Origin: SB25 sp029560875
Lineage (GTDB): Bacteria; Bacteroidota; Bacteroidia; Bacteroidales; Tenuifilaceae
Assembly: GCA_035388225.1 (NCBI GenBank)
Contig: DAOOPM010000015.1
Span: 1 to 64,000 of the forward strand
Length of the DNA stretch: 64,000 bases
Direction: 5' to 3'
Shown here: piece by piece, positions 32,302 to 42,078 of the stretch
Numbering within the stretch: the stretch's first letter is position 1
Layout of the letters: each line of letters opens with the position of its first letter
The notes under the pieces: model-generated
Databases searched by the model: none
Told to the model about the DNA's origin: nothing
What the model saw: only the letters and a program-made list of their open reading frames with translations
Translations under genes and position numbers: made by a program

Positions 32302-34716
32302 ATGGACAATCACAAATCAATCAAAACGAGGCTGGGCAAATATATTCCTGCTGTTAATTGGTTATCGGATTATTCGTTAAGTTTTTTAAGTAACGATATT
32401 ATTGCAGGACTTACGCTTGCTGCTTACGCAATTCCTGTTTCGTTGGCATACGCAACACTAGCAGGATTACCTCCACAGTACGGTGTATATGGCTATTTGA
32501 TTGGTGGGCTTTTCTACTCAATGCTTGGAACAGGAAAGCAACTGGCAATTGGACCAACATCGGCAATATCAATGCTGATTGGGGTTACCCTTTCGAGCCT
32601 TTCCAATGGTGATATTCAGCGATGGGTCGATTTAGCCTCGTTATCGGCAATGCTGTTTGCCGGAATGAGTGTTTTGGCGTATATCCTAAGACTAAGTAGT
32701 ATTATCAACTTTATTAGTGAAACCGTATTGCTTGGATTTAAAGCAGGTGCGGCAATTACAATTGGACTAACACAGCTACCAAAACTATTTGGAGTTGCAG
32801 GAGGTGGCGAGAATTTTTACACACGCCTGGTTACTTTAATAGAGCAATTGTCAACAACAAATGCTGTCGTTTTAACTTTTGGAATTGTAGCAATTTTGCT
32901 ATTGCTAACGGGCGAGAAATTCTTACCCGGCAAACCAATAGCAATAATAGTAGTAGCAATATCGGTTTTAACAATTTCGTTCACTCCGCTTGGAGCAATG
33001 GGTTTCAAAACAGTGGGCATTATACCCAGTGGACTTCCAAAACTGCAAGTTCCTGATTTAAATCTGGTTGATATTGGCAACGTACTTCCGTTGGCATTTG
33101 CCTGTTTCCTTTTGGCATATATTGAGAGTGTTTCCGCAGCAAAAACTCTGGCTCAGCAAAATGGCTACGATATAGATGCTAGGCAAGAGTTACTTGCACT
33201 AGGTGTTGCAAATCTTGCAGTATCGCTCGGACAGGGCTACCCAACAAGCGGAGGTCTTTCACAATCGGCCGTTAACGATAAGGCTGGGGCAAAAACTCCA
33301 ATATCTCTGGCTGTAGCATCATTTGGAATCGCTTTGTGCCTTTTGTTTCTAACGGGTTTGCTCAAAAACCTGCCCACCGTAATACTTGCATCAATTGTTT
33401 TGGTGGCAATAAAAGGGCTTGTCGATATAAAGGAGATAAAACGCCTATGGAATGTCAATAAGTTTGATTTTATCATAGCAATGACAGCTCTTGTAAATGT
33501 ACTAATATTTGGAATTTTGCAAGGTGTGTTAATTGCGGCATTATTCTCTCTAATCCTAATAATAAGGAATGTATCGGCTCCTAATGTTGCTTTTCTTGGC
33601 AGAATTCCCGGCACAAATCGATATTCTGATATTAGGAGACATCCAGACAATGAGTTAATACCTGGAATTTTACTTTTTAGAGTTGAGTCACCAATTGTAT
33701 ACTTCAATGTGGCTTATGTTTATAATACTGTTTGGGCAAAAATTCAGAGTTCGGATTCAACGCTTAAAACAGTAATCCTCGATTTAAGTTCTTCGGCCAC
33801 TATCGATTCCAGTGGAGCAAGGCTTATTAAACGTATATACACAAACCTTAAAGCAAAAGGAGTTGAATTTAAAGTTGCCGAAGCACGCTCGGGTGTAAGG
33901 GATATTTTGAGGCTTGAAGAAATTGAGCACCTACTTGGTCATGTTAGCCGTCGCGATACGCTTCACGATGTGGTTGTAACTGCCATTGGCGAAATTGAGC
34001 CCGATATTAAAAAAGCGCCTGTTAAACCTAAAGTTTTACTGTCGCCAGAAATTGTAACACAAATTGTACTTGGCAACAACTATTTTACACAAACTCATCC
34101 ACGGGAATACTTTGAGACTTTTGGCTTTGAGCAAAAGCCATATATTACTCTTGTTACTTGTTCAGACTCGCGCGTGCCTCTTAATGCACTAATGCCCGAC
34201 ACATCCAATAAAGTATTTTCCATACAAAACATTGGGAACCAAATTCTTTCAACTGAGGGCTCAGTTGATTATGGAATCTACCATCTAAAAACGCCTATTC
34301 TTATGTTCCTTGGCCATTCCGACTGCGATGCAATAAAGTCGTATCTTCAAGGATTCGATACTGAGATATATGGAATCAAACACGAGTTAGACTTTTTACA
34401 GCCTATAATCAAAGAACAAAAAGAGGTGAAGGATTTTGACAATCTTCATTCACACGTAATTGAAAAAAACTTGGATTATCAGGTGAATATTGCTTACAAA
34501 AAGTATAGAGAACTAATTAATTCTGGACAGCTAACGGTTCTCGCTGGATTCTACGATTTTAGGGGTGAGTACGGTAAAGGAATGGGGAATATTGTAATTG
34601 TTAATGTTAACAAGATGAAAGAGGTTGAGGCATTAAGAAATCTACCAATATTCGCATATCTTTCGCAAGCGCAAAAAGAGTTACATATTGGCAGACTTCC
34701 CAAGAATCAACAATAA
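32302..34716 (+). CDS. SulP anion transporter fused to STAS and beta-carbonic anhydrase
   Basis: 804 residues from the ATG at 32302 (a TTG two codons earlier is the other option). Part one is a SulP family transporter (AGLTLAAYAIPVSLAYATLAGLPPQYGVYGY, GQGYPTSGGLSQSAVND) with about eleven helices and a STAS domain near 440-560. Part two is a beta-carbonic anhydrase: CSDSRVP near residue 622 and GHSDC near 672 supply the zinc ligands. SulP proteins such as BicA move bicarbonate, so the fusion suggests bicarbonate uptake coupled to hydration at one site. Confidence 0.9.
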   Translation: MDNHKSIKTRLGKYIPAVNWLSDYSLSFLSNDIIAGLTLAAYAIPVSLAYATLAGLPPQYGVYGYLIGGLFYSMLGTGKQLAIGPTSAISMLIGVTLSSLSNGDIQRWVDLASLSAMLFAGMSVLAYILRLSSIINFISETVLLGFKAGAAITIGLTQLPKLFGVAGGGENFYTRLVTLIEQLSTTNAVVLTFGIVAILLLLTGEKFLPGKPIAIIVVAISVLTISFTPLGAMGFKTVGIIPSGLPKLQVPDLNLVDIGNVLPLAFACFLLAYIESVSAAKTLAQQNGYDIDARQELLALGVANLAVSLGQGYPTSGGLSQSAVNDKAGAKTPISLAVASFGIALCLLFLTGLLKNLPTVILASIVLVAIKGLVDIKEIKRLWNVNKFDFIIAMTALVNVLIFGILQGVLIAALFSLILIIRNVSAPNVAFLGRIPGTNRYSDIRRHPDNELIPGILLFRVESPIVYFNVAYVYNTVWAKIQSSDSTLKTVILDLSSSATIDSSGARLIKRIYTNLKAKGVEFKVAEARSGVRDILRLEEIEHLLGHVSRRDTLHDVVVTAIGEIEPDIKKAPVKPKVLLSPEIVTQIVLGNNYFTQTHPREYFETFGFEQKPYITLVTCSDSRVPLNALMPDTSNKVFSIQNIGNQILSTEGSVDYGIYHLKTPILMFLGHSDCDAIKSYLQGFDTEIYGIKHELDFLQPIIKEQKEVKDFDNLHSHVIEKNLDYQVNIAYKKYRELINSGQLTVLAGFYDFRGEYGKGMGNIVIVNVNKMKEVEALRNLPIFAYLSQAQKELHIGRLPKNQQ

Positions 34717-34735
34717 TAATCGATATAAAAAATCT

Positions 34736-35173
34736 CTATTTTTTAAGATTTCGAGCCTTTTCGTAAAGTTCTTTATCCACATCGGTTTTCGGAACAATCT
34801 CTATGTTATGAGCTGTTGGTTTTGTTTCCTCATTAACATTGATAAAAGTAATAAACCCACTAACAAATGGTTCTGACTGCCCCTCCTTTATAACATGGAT
34901 GTAAGAGACCAAGCTACTCTTGCCAGCATACACCACTTTTGAAACAAACGACAATATTTCACCTGGTTTTGCGGGCTGGCTAAAGTATAGCCCGTGTATC
35001 TGTAAGCAAACAATACTTTTAGGATTAACAATTGTTGCCGCAGCAATAAATCCCGATTCAACGAACCATTCTGCTGTTCTGCCAGCAAATAAAGTCCCGT
35101 GATGATTTAAATCTTCACTTTTAACCAGCCTTGTAGTGCTAACCGATTTGGGCTCAACCATTCTTTTTTCCAT
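34736..35173 (-). CDS. hot-dog fold acyl-CoA thioesterase
   Basis: 145 residues of the YciA/acyl-CoA thioester hydrolase group: SEDLNHHGTLFAGRTAEWFVESGFIAA contains the conserved HGTLFGG-like active-site helix start. The strand SFVSKVVYAGKSSLVSYIHV follows. Probably hydrolyses short- or medium-chain acyl-CoA. Convergent with the SulP gene and divergent from the histidine kinase. Confidence 0.86.
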   Translation of the reverse strand: MEKRMVEPKSVSTTRLVKSEDLNHHGTLFAGRTAEWFVESGFIAAATIVNPKSIVCLQIHGLYFSQPAKPGEILSFVSKVVYAGKSSLVSYIHVIKEGQSEPFVSGFITFINVNEETKPTAHNIEIVPKTDVDKELYEKARNLKK

Positions 35174-35383
35174 GTTTAATATTTTATGTTGTGCAAAGGT
35201 ATACTCCTATAAAACCAAAATTACTTAAGATAATATTAAATAGATTTAAATTAAAAAATATTATTCAGACAATATACAGTATTCAACTTCACAATACAAC
35301 CATTTAAACTTTGAGTTGTTGAATATCAATACAAAAAATGTAAAATTCGATGTTAAATAAAATTACTTTTTTTGATATTGAGT

Positions 35384-35391
35384 TAACTTTG
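35384..35391 (+). promoter_or_regulatory. -7 box upstream of the hybrid kinase
   Basis: TAACTTTG, exact TAnnTTTG, 23 bases before the kinase ATG. No clear -33 element. Confidence 0.45.
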
Positions 35392-35414
35392 AAAATGATG
35401 TAAACAAAGATAAC

Positions 35415-36752
35415 ATGATTCGAAAACTTAAGTTTGAGTACCAGATTGTTATTATCTATCTATTACTTGGTGGTTTATGGATACTCTTTTCCGATAAATT
35501 AATCCATGCATTTATTAACGATACGGATATACTAACACAAGCACAAACTTACAAAGGATGGTTTTACGTTGCTATAACAGCAATAATTTTTTACGTTTAC
35601 CTAAAAAAACACCTTATAAAGATTAGAAATGCTGAGTTCAAAGCGAAGGAAAGCGATAAACTTAAAACAGCATTTTTGCAGAATATATCGCATGAAATTA
35701 GGACGCCAATGAATGGTATAATTGGATTTGCTCAGCTCCTTAATCGCGACAATTTGACAGAACAGCAAAAACAAACTTACGTTAACATTATAATTAGCAG
35801 TTCCAATCAACTTTTGAACATAGTAAATGATGTGCTAGATATTTCGCTAATTGAATCGGGAAATATAACCGCCAACTTAGAGTCTGTGAACTTAAATAGC
35901 ATGCTAGATGAGCTCTACCAATCCTTTTCTCCATCGGTAAAACAGAATGTAACCTTTAAAGTTGTAAAAGAGTTACCTAACAATAAATGTATTATAATTA
36001 CCGACAAGACCAAACTCCGACAGGTTCTTAATAACCTTACCAATAACGCTATAAAATTTACTAAGAACGGCCATATAACTGTTGGTTACGCCCTTAAAGG
36101 TGATGAAATTGAGTTTTATGTGCAGGATAGCGGTATTGGCATCGAGCCAATTCTCCAAGAAAAAATATTCGACAGATTTACACAAGCAGAGGTTGAAATT
36201 ACTCGACAATATGGAGGAACAGGCTTGGGATTAGCCATTTGCAAAGGTAATGCAAAGCTTCTAAATGGCAGAATTTGGGTTTGTTCAGAAATTGCAAAAG
36301 GTGCTACATTCTACCTTTCAATTCCATATAATGCTATCGAGGATAAAGTTACTATCAATCCTTCGGACAGTTCATTCGAATCGTTAAACCCTAATAAAAC
36401 CATCCTAGTTGCAGAAGATGAAGAGTTCAACTATCTATTCATAAAAGAACTACTTAAAAATATCCAAGTTCAAACCCTCTATGCCAGAAATGGTGTGCAG
36501 GCTGTTGAAATTTGCCGTCAAAATAGCGATATTGACCTTGTGCTTATGGATATTAAAATGCCTATAATGAATGGATTTGAAGCAGCACAAGAGATTTTTA
36601 AATTTAGACCATCAATTAAAATTATTGCACAAACAGCGTTTGCCATGGCCGAGGATAAAGAGCGAGCACTAAGCTTAGGTTTTATTGACTACATATCTAA
36701 ACCTTTTAATGAGCAACAGTTGATAAGTTTAATAGAGAAACACACATCATAA
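35415..36752 (+). CDS. hybrid histidine kinase with receiver domain
   Basis: 445 residues: two membrane helices (about 10-30 and 45-65) with a short periplasmic loop, HisKA with HEIRTPMNG near residue 93, HATPase with DSGIGIEP and GGTGLGL boxes, and a C-terminal REC domain with VAEDEEFN and LMDIKMPIMNG (phospho-acceptor Asp near 378). No DNA-binding output domain is present, so it signals by phosphotransfer to another protein. No response regulator gene is adjacent. Confidence 0.92.
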   Translation: MIRKLKFEYQIVIIYLLLGGLWILFSDKLIHAFINDTDILTQAQTYKGWFYVAITAIIFYVYLKKHLIKIRNAEFKAKESDKLKTAFLQNISHEIRTPMNGIIGFAQLLNRDNLTEQQKQTYVNIIISSSNQLLNIVNDVLDISLIESGNITANLESVNLNSMLDELYQSFSPSVKQNVTFKVVKELPNNKCIIITDKTKLRQVLNNLTNNAIKFTKNGHITVGYALKGDEIEFYVQDSGIGIEPILQEKIFDRFTQAEVEITRQYGGTGLGLAICKGNAKLLNGRIWVCSEIAKGATFYLSIPYNAIEDKVTINPSDSSFESLNPNKTILVAEDEEFNYLFIKELLKNIQVQTLYARNGVQAVEICRQNSDIDLVLMDIKMPIMNGFEAAQEIFKFRPSIKIIAQTAFAMAEDKERALSLGFIDYISKPFNEQQLISLIEKHTS

Positions 36753-36768
36753 TACAGCTGAACATTCT

Positions 36769-37119
36769 ATGATTGACTCTAGCATCTCTACCCTAAAATG
36801 GGACGAATTCCAAAAAGTTGAAATAAGGGTTGGCACAGTTTTGAACGTTGAAATTTTCAAGGAAGTTAGGAATCCTGCATATAAAATCACTGTCGATTTT
36901 GGAGAATATGGAAAGTTAAAATCATCGGCACAAATTACCAAGCTATACAACCCTAATGATATTATTGGCAAGCAAGTAATAGCTGTAATTAACTTTCCTC
37001 CAAAGCAGATTGCTAACTTTATGAGCGAATGTTTGATACTTGGAGCAGTTGCAGAAAACAAGGAAGTAATTCTAATACATCCAGAACGAAAAGTGAAGAA
37101 TGGGACACGAATAGGATAA
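36769..37119 (+). CDS. tRNA-binding domain protein, CsaA-like
   Basis: 116 residues forming an OB-fold EMAP-II type tRNA-binding domain: FQKVEIRVGTVLNVE, FGEYGKLKSSAQIT, and the VINFPPKQIANFMSECLILGA segment. CsaA proteins are small chaperone-like tRNA binders. It follows the kinase gene by 16 bases but need not be related to it. Confidence 0.86.
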   Translation: MIDSSISTLKWDEFQKVEIRVGTVLNVEIFKEVRNPAYKITVDFGEYGKLKSSAQITKLYNPNDIIGKQVIAVINFPPKQIANFMSECLILGAVAENKEVILIHPERKVKNGTRIG

Positions 37120-37210
37120 AATTGATGAAGCATTAACTCATCTATACAAGTGTTGATACCGATGTGGAGAAATAAAAAATAAGGACTATTTTCGCACCAA
37201 AATAGGTAAT

Positions 37211-37672
37211 ATGATTACACAGAACGATATCATTCGGAGAATTCGATTCATTTTCGATTTTAACGATTCTAAAATGATAGAACTTTTTGCCCTTGGTGGG
37301 CAAACGGTAACTCGTGCAGAAATTAGCGATTGGCTAAAAAAGGATGACAATCCCGATTTTGTAAAAATCACCGATAATCAACTAGCAATATTCCTCAACG
37401 GTTTAATTGTGAATAATAGAGGTAAAAAGGATGGAGTGGAACTTGTTGCCGAAGAACGTTTAAACAACAACATGATATTCCGAAAACTTCGTATTGGGCT
37501 TAATCTAAAAGACGAAGAAATTCTGTCGATAATAGAACTGGCTGGGATGAAAATTAGCAAGCATGAGCTAAGCGCTTTTTTTCGCAATCCAAATCAGCCA
37601 CAGTACCGTCCGTGTAACGACCAAATTCTACGAAATTTCCTGCATGGCCTACAGCTAAAACACAAAAAATAA
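37211..37672 (+). CDS. DUF1456 (YehS-like) protein
   Basis: 153 residues made of two similar halves, each a helical repeat: IRRIRFIFDFNDSKMIELFALGG and MIFRKLRIGLNLKDEEILSIIELAG. This internal duplication is characteristic of DUF1456/YehS. Cytoplasmic, function unknown. Its TAA is directly followed by the ATG of the pentapeptide-repeat gene. Confidence 0.88.
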   Translation: MITQNDIIRRIRFIFDFNDSKMIELFALGGQTVTRAEISDWLKKDDNPDFVKITDNQLAIFLNGLIVNNRGKKDGVELVAEERLNNNMIFRKLRIGLNLKDEEILSIIELAGMKISKHELSAFFRNPNQPQYRPCNDQILRNFLHGLQLKHKK

Positions 37673-38245
37673 ATGGAACGGTTATTCGTACCTGATACAA
37701 CTTTCGAAAAACTAGACTTTGCCTCTACCCCACTTAAAATTGCAGATTACGAGTGTTGCAATTTTATTAACTGTAACTTCGAAAAGGCGGATATTTCAGG
37801 AATTAACTTTGCTGAATGCGAGTTTACGGGATGCAATATTAGCATGGCCAATATCAGCAAAGCATCGTTCAAGGATGTTAAGTTTAAAAACTGCAAAATG
37901 CTAGGATTGCATTTTAACAGTTGTAACAACATAATTTTCTCAGTAAGTTTTGACACGTGCATTCTTAACTTTTCATCCTTCTATAAACTCAAACTAAAAT
38001 CAACACAATTCGTTAATTCAAACCTACAAGAGGTTGATTTTACCGAAGCAAATCTATCGACTGTAAAGTTTGACAATTGCAATCTGCAAGGAGCAATATT
38101 CGAAAACACAAACCTCGAAAAGGCTGATTTTAGAACTGCCTACAACTACAGCTTTGACCCTGAGTTAAATCAAATCAAAAAAGCGAAATTCTCCTTACAA
38201 GGACTTCCGGGACTCCTAAACAAATACGATTTAGAAATTGATTAG
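37673..38245 (+). CDS. pentapeptide-repeat protein, Qnr/McbG-like
   Basis: 190 residues of A(D/N)LxX-type repeats: FEKADISGINFAECEFTGCNISMANISKASF, and later LQEVDFTEANLSTVKFDNCNLQGAIFENTNLEKADF. The right-handed quadrilateral helix with a non-repeat break near residues 95-105 resembles Qnr and related gyrase-protecting proteins, although such folds also serve other roles. Translation is coupled to the DUF1456 gene. Confidence 0.85.
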   Translation: MERLFVPDTTFEKLDFASTPLKIADYECCNFINCNFEKADISGINFAECEFTGCNISMANISKASFKDVKFKNCKMLGLHFNSCNNIIFSVSFDTCILNFSSFYKLKLKSTQFVNSNLQEVDFTEANLSTVKFDNCNLQGAIFENTNLEKADFRTAYNYSFDPELNQIKKAKFSLQGLPGLLNKYDLEID

Positions 38246-38276
38246 TAAATAGTTATCCAGTGTATCGGAATAAATT

Positions 38277-39500
38277 CTATTTATTAAAAAACATATCCTT
38301 CACCTCTTCAACACTACCATCGACCTGTGCAGGTTGAAGTTTTAGAATTTTTGCAATGATTGGATAAATGTTTATGTTCATGAATGACTCCTGAACATAT
38401 CCCTTCTTAAAAGCAGGTCCTTTAGCAACGAAAATTCCTTGCATCTCAGGGAGCAAATTATCATAACCGTGGGTTCCTCCGCTATATTTTTCTTTATCGT
38501 CGGACCATGCCACGCTCCAGCCTAAATCTGCCTCAACCAAAATATCGTTTATTCTTGGGTTTGAACCATAAACATAACGTTTGGGAATATCATTTCTTTC
38601 CCAGACTTTTAGGTGATCAATTTTCTTAAGTATACTAATGGTTTGATCATAATACTCTGGTTTTGGTTGAAGGGAGTAAACTGGATTTCCTCCAGTTACA
38701 GAACTAAACCAATCCTTATTAATGTATTGCGATAGATTTATATATCTTTCGTTTGAAACATCAGCCATTCCATGATCGGAAAGTACAATAACATTGATTC
38801 TATCCGCAATTGGTAGTTTCTCTATTTTACTCATGAAAACGCCAATCAAGCTATCCAGTTGCTCTGCAACTTGTTGTGTTTCCTTTGCTAATGGGCCATA
38901 ATCGTGGCTTGTCCAGTCGGGTTGGTAGTGGTAAAATGTAACCAAATGTGGGCGTTCTTCCTCTGGTAAGGAAAACCAGTGTATGACCGTGTCAATTTTT
39001 TGGTCAAAAGTAGTTTTCTGGTTGTACTTCTTCCAATAGGTTGGCTGAATTCCTTGTATTGGTGCCTCAGAACCTACCCAAAAGTAAGATGCACTCTTAA
39101 CTCCCTGCTTTTCGGCTGTAACCCATATTGGTTCACCCAAATAAAATTCGCCATTTTCAACACTTTTACGATTTCCGATGGCATAATAGCCCAGTTCCTT
39201 ATCGTAAAAAGAGTTGTTTACAATTCCATGATTATTTGGATGCAATCCCGTTGCAATGCTGTAATGGTTCGGAAACGTTTTAGATGGATAGCAACTAATT
39301 AACGATTTAGCCTTAACGCCTTCATCGGCAATTTTATTAAGATTTGGTGTGTTAAAAACGCTTGGATAATCCCACCTATACGCATCCAAAGAAATCAGAA
39401 GGACATAAGTTTCGTTTTTTGTTTGAGTTTGGGCAATGGATTTAAAGCAGGTTATAATGCTTGAAAATAAAAGAACGGATATTATAATACCTTTTCTCAT
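38277..39500 (-). CDS. ectonucleotide pyrophosphatase/phosphodiesterase family protein
   Basis: 407 residues from the ATG at 39500, which gives a signal peptide (MRKGIIISVLLFSSIITCF); a further upstream ATG would overlap the photolyase gene. Alkaline-phosphatase superfamily: LISLDAYRWDY (metal Asp), SKTFPNH (nucleophile Thr), DWTSHDYGP, VLSDHGMADV and GGTHGYDN (metal His). NPP-type enzymes cleave phosphodiester or pyrophosphate bonds outside the cytoplasm. Periplasmic. Confidence 0.87.
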   Translation of the reverse strand: MRKGIIISVLLFSSIITCFKSIAQTQTKNETYVLLISLDAYRWDYPSVFNTPNLNKIADEGVKAKSLISCYPSKTFPNHYSIATGLHPNNHGIVNNSFYDKELGYYAIGNRKSVENGEFYLGEPIWVTAEKQGVKSASYFWVGSEAPIQGIQPTYWKKYNQKTTFDQKIDTVIHWFSLPEEERPHLVTFYHYQPDWTSHDYGPLAKETQQVAEQLDSLIGVFMSKIEKLPIADRINVIVLSDHGMADVSNERYINLSQYINKDWFSSVTGGNPVYSLQPKPEYYDQTISILKKIDHLKVWERNDIPKRYVYGSNPRINDILVEADLGWSVAWSDDKEKYSGGTHGYDNLLPEMQGIFVAKGPAFKKGYVQESFMNINIYPIIAKILKLQPAQVDGSVEEVKDMFFNK

Positions 39501-39555
39501 GGCTTGTGAACATTGATTAAAATAGTAAGACAAAGTATTTGCCAAATAGTTCAAA

Positions 39556-40920
39556 CTAGAACTTGTGCAAATGTTTGGCAATATAAGAATCAACATCGAA
39601 TTTACGCTTGCAACCTTCGAAATTCATGTAGCGGATTTTTCCAAAAATTGGCCTTTCGGGCCATGCTCTATCATGCACACCACCAATAGACCAAGCTATT
39701 CCAGCATAACCGTTGGGATCTCTGCCGTCTATACTGTATTTATCGTTAAGGTAAATTGCGGTTCTCATTGCTTCTTCGGGACAGGTTGTCCATTCTAGAA
39801 TTTTTTTTGCCCAGTACATCCTCAGGTACCCATGCATTTTACCCTTAATAATCATTTCGGATTGAGCTGCATTCCAGAGAGGGTCGTGGGTTTTGCAATG
39901 CTCCAGCTCCTGAGGAGTATAAAGGTATTGGCGAACATCGAATCTGTGTATTCTATGTGTTTCTTTAGCCCAATCTGGAAATCCTGAAAATCTCGAGTAA
40001 GCTGGATTATAATTGCAAAAATTATCGGAAAGTTCTCTGCGGACAATTAATTCATCAAGAAATGCCTCCTTATCCTCTGCATTTGCATTTGTTTTTAGAA
40101 CTTCTATGGCAACTCTTTGGGCAGAGAGTTGACCGAAGTGTAAGTATGGCGATAAGTTTGATTGTCCATTCTCATTCGGATTATTACGCTTGGTAGAGTA
40201 GCCATTAAGTTTCTCCTTTAAAAATATTCTCAATGCTTTTAAAGCCTCATCCTCTCCTGGAATAATCCAATCTACAGGTTTTATATGGCTAAACGGATTC
40301 AACCAAGATAACGCTTCGTGCCAATTCGTATGTTTTAAATCTATGATTTTAGGGTTATTTAGTTTTATATCAGGAAAATCGACTAGGAATGAGGATAGAT
40401 GCTTTTTAATTTTGGGACGAATAGTATATGCCCCAAACTCTAACTTTTCTGACACATACCAACAAGGAACAATATTATGCGCATCAACCTCATGATGTGT
40501 AATTTGAATGGATTCATTTATGGCTTTTTTCCACTCCCTTTTTGTTGTTAAAGGGTCAAAATCGGACACCAGTAACGAGGCCGATATTTTATTGATGAAG
40601 GCAGGCAGAGTAGTTGTTGGGTCTCCCTTGAGAAGTGTAAAATTAATACCAGAATTCAATAATCGCTTCTCAACCTTTTTTAATCCGCGGAGCATAAAAT
40701 CGTAGTGCCTAATGTTTGCACCAGGGAATGTTTGGGCAAGTGTGAAAATTACGTACAAGGGTGCTTTTATCTCATTCGACTTTAAAATTGCATGAATTAA
40801 TGCCCAATTATCGGCCACCCTTTGGTCGCGCGACATCCAGTAAACAACAGGTCCAATAGAGTATTCTCCACTATTAAGTTCCCTAACCCGATGTTTGTTG
40901 ATTTCCAATTTAGTCGACAT
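39556..40920 (-). CDS. phr: class II CPD photolyase
   Basis: 454 residues from the ATG at 40920. Diagnostic of the class II group are YWMSRDQRVADNWAL near the start and GRDPNGYAGIAWSIGGVHDRAW near the end, with the FAD-binding region between. The enzyme reverses cyclobutane pyrimidine dimers using blue light. A longer frame starts 14 codons upstream. Single gene on the minus strand, 55 bases upstream of the phosphodiesterase. Confidence 0.93.
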   Translation of the reverse strand: MSTKLEINKHRVRELNSGEYSIGPVVYWMSRDQRVADNWALIHAILKSNEIKAPLYVIFTLAQTFPGANIRHYDFMLRGLKKVEKRLLNSGINFTLLKGDPTTTLPAFINKISASLLVSDFDPLTTKREWKKAINESIQITHHEVDAHNIVPCWYVSEKLEFGAYTIRPKIKKHLSSFLVDFPDIKLNNPKIIDLKHTNWHEALSWLNPFSHIKPVDWIIPGEDEALKALRIFLKEKLNGYSTKRNNPNENGQSNLSPYLHFGQLSAQRVAIEVLKTNANAEDKEAFLDELIVRRELSDNFCNYNPAYSRFSGFPDWAKETHRIHRFDVRQYLYTPQELEHCKTHDPLWNAAQSEMIIKGKMHGYLRMYWAKKILEWTTCPEEAMRTAIYLNDKYSIDGRDPNGYAGIAWSIGGVHDRAWPERPIFGKIRYMNFEGCKRKFDVDSYIAKHLHKF

Positions 40921-40983
40921 CACATTGACATTGGTTATTGGTAAATTTAATGTTAAACTCAATACCTAGCAAATTCAATTACC

Positions 40984-41016
40984 AAAAAAAAGATTCTGGT
41001 ATTTGCCCAGAATCTT
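40984..41016 (-). terminator. terminator of the DHOD-like gene
   Basis: Arms AAGATTCTGG (40990-40999) and CCAGAATCTT (41007-41016) with a seven-base loop; the minus strand continues with a run of T (complement of 40984-40990). Confidence 0.86.
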
Positions 41017-41044
41017 AATAATAACTTTACATAAAACCCAATGT

Positions 41045-42070
41045 TTATTTTAGCGCTGCGGTTTTAACAATTTCATTTGAACGTAAAAGAATGTCAACGT
41101 ATTGAGCTCTGCGATATGCAAATGGATCGTGTAAATTTTTCTTGGATAATTTGCCCTTAAAATCATCAATCGACTTATAGCCTTTCTTATTCATCCAAGT
41201 CTCAATATCGCCTAACATTTTAGTGATATGCCCTACACCATTAGTGTATAAGGTACTAACAACCTGAAACGAAGATGCCCCAGCAAGTATCATTTTAATG
41301 GCATCTTCACCATTGGTAATTCCTGTATTAGCACATATATCGGCGGCAATATTACCATAAAGTAATCCCGTAAATCTTAGCGATAGTCGCATATCATTAT
41401 GCTCGCTAAGAATAATGGTTTGAATCAACTCCTCTTTATCAATATCAATATCGGGTTGGAACAACCTGTTGAAAATAACGAAACCTTGTACTTCTGTTTC
41501 ATCAAACCGCCTAATTACATCAAGAGGGTTGGTATAAAAGGGACTTAACTTAACACTAACAGGGATTTTGATTTTTTCCTTCACGCTTCTAAGCAAATCA
41601 ACCTGCGATTGGATAATGGTTTTACCTTCAACTTCAAAGTCTTTAGGGGTTGTGTAAAAATTTAACTCTATGGCATCAACACCGGTGTTTTCGACCTCTA
41701 GGGCATACTCAGCCCATGTATCGGGGTGCATAGCATTTAAACTAGCAATAACGGGGATGTTAAGGGTTTCTTTGGCTTTTTTTAGTTTGCTTAAGTGCTC
41801 TGTTGGTCCAGCATGCTTGAGTGTAGGGAACAACCTAACCATTTCGGCATGGCGCTCGTTGTACTCCTCTAGCTCATTTTCTAACTCCAAGGCTTCGAGC
41901 TGGATTTGTTCCTCGAAAAGCGATTTAAACACAACGGCTCCTGCACCGGCAGCCTCAATGGCTTTTAAAGTGTCTAAATTCGATGTAAGGGACGATGCAC
42001 CCACAATTAGCGGGTTCTTTAAATCCAGTCCCAAGTAGGATGTTTTTAATTTTGACATGGTTTTTATCAT
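41045..42070 (-). CDS. dihydroorotate dehydrogenase-like FMN enzyme
   Basis: 341 residues of TIM-barrel, FMN-binding type: LKNPLIVGASSLT near the start, GVDAIELNFYTTP, VKLSPFYTNPLDVIRRFDE, and FQVVSTLYTNGVGHI near the phosphate site. It corresponds to the dihydroorotate dehydrogenase-like group, which differs from PyrD in the active-site region and has uncertain substrate. Start could be at the ATG of MSKLKT (42058), four codons in. Probably first in its transcript with the serine hydrolase 8 bases upstream. Confidence 0.83.
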   Translation of the reverse strand: MIKTMSKLKTSYLGLDLKNPLIVGASSLTSNLDTLKAIEAAGAGAVVFKSLFEEQIQLEALELENELEEYNERHAEMVRLFPTLKHAGPTEHLSKLKKAKETLNIPVIASLNAMHPDTWAEYALEVENTGVDAIELNFYTTPKDFEVEGKTIIQSQVDLLRSVKEKIKIPVSVKLSPFYTNPLDVIRRFDETEVQGFVIFNRLFQPDIDIDKEELIQTIILSEHNDMRLSLRFTGLLYGNIAADICANTGITNGEDAIKMILAGASSFQVVSTLYTNGVGHITKMLGDIETWMNKKGYKSIDDFKGKLSKKNLHDPFAYRRAQYVDILLRSNEIVKTAALK

Positions 42071-42078
42071 TTTAAGGG

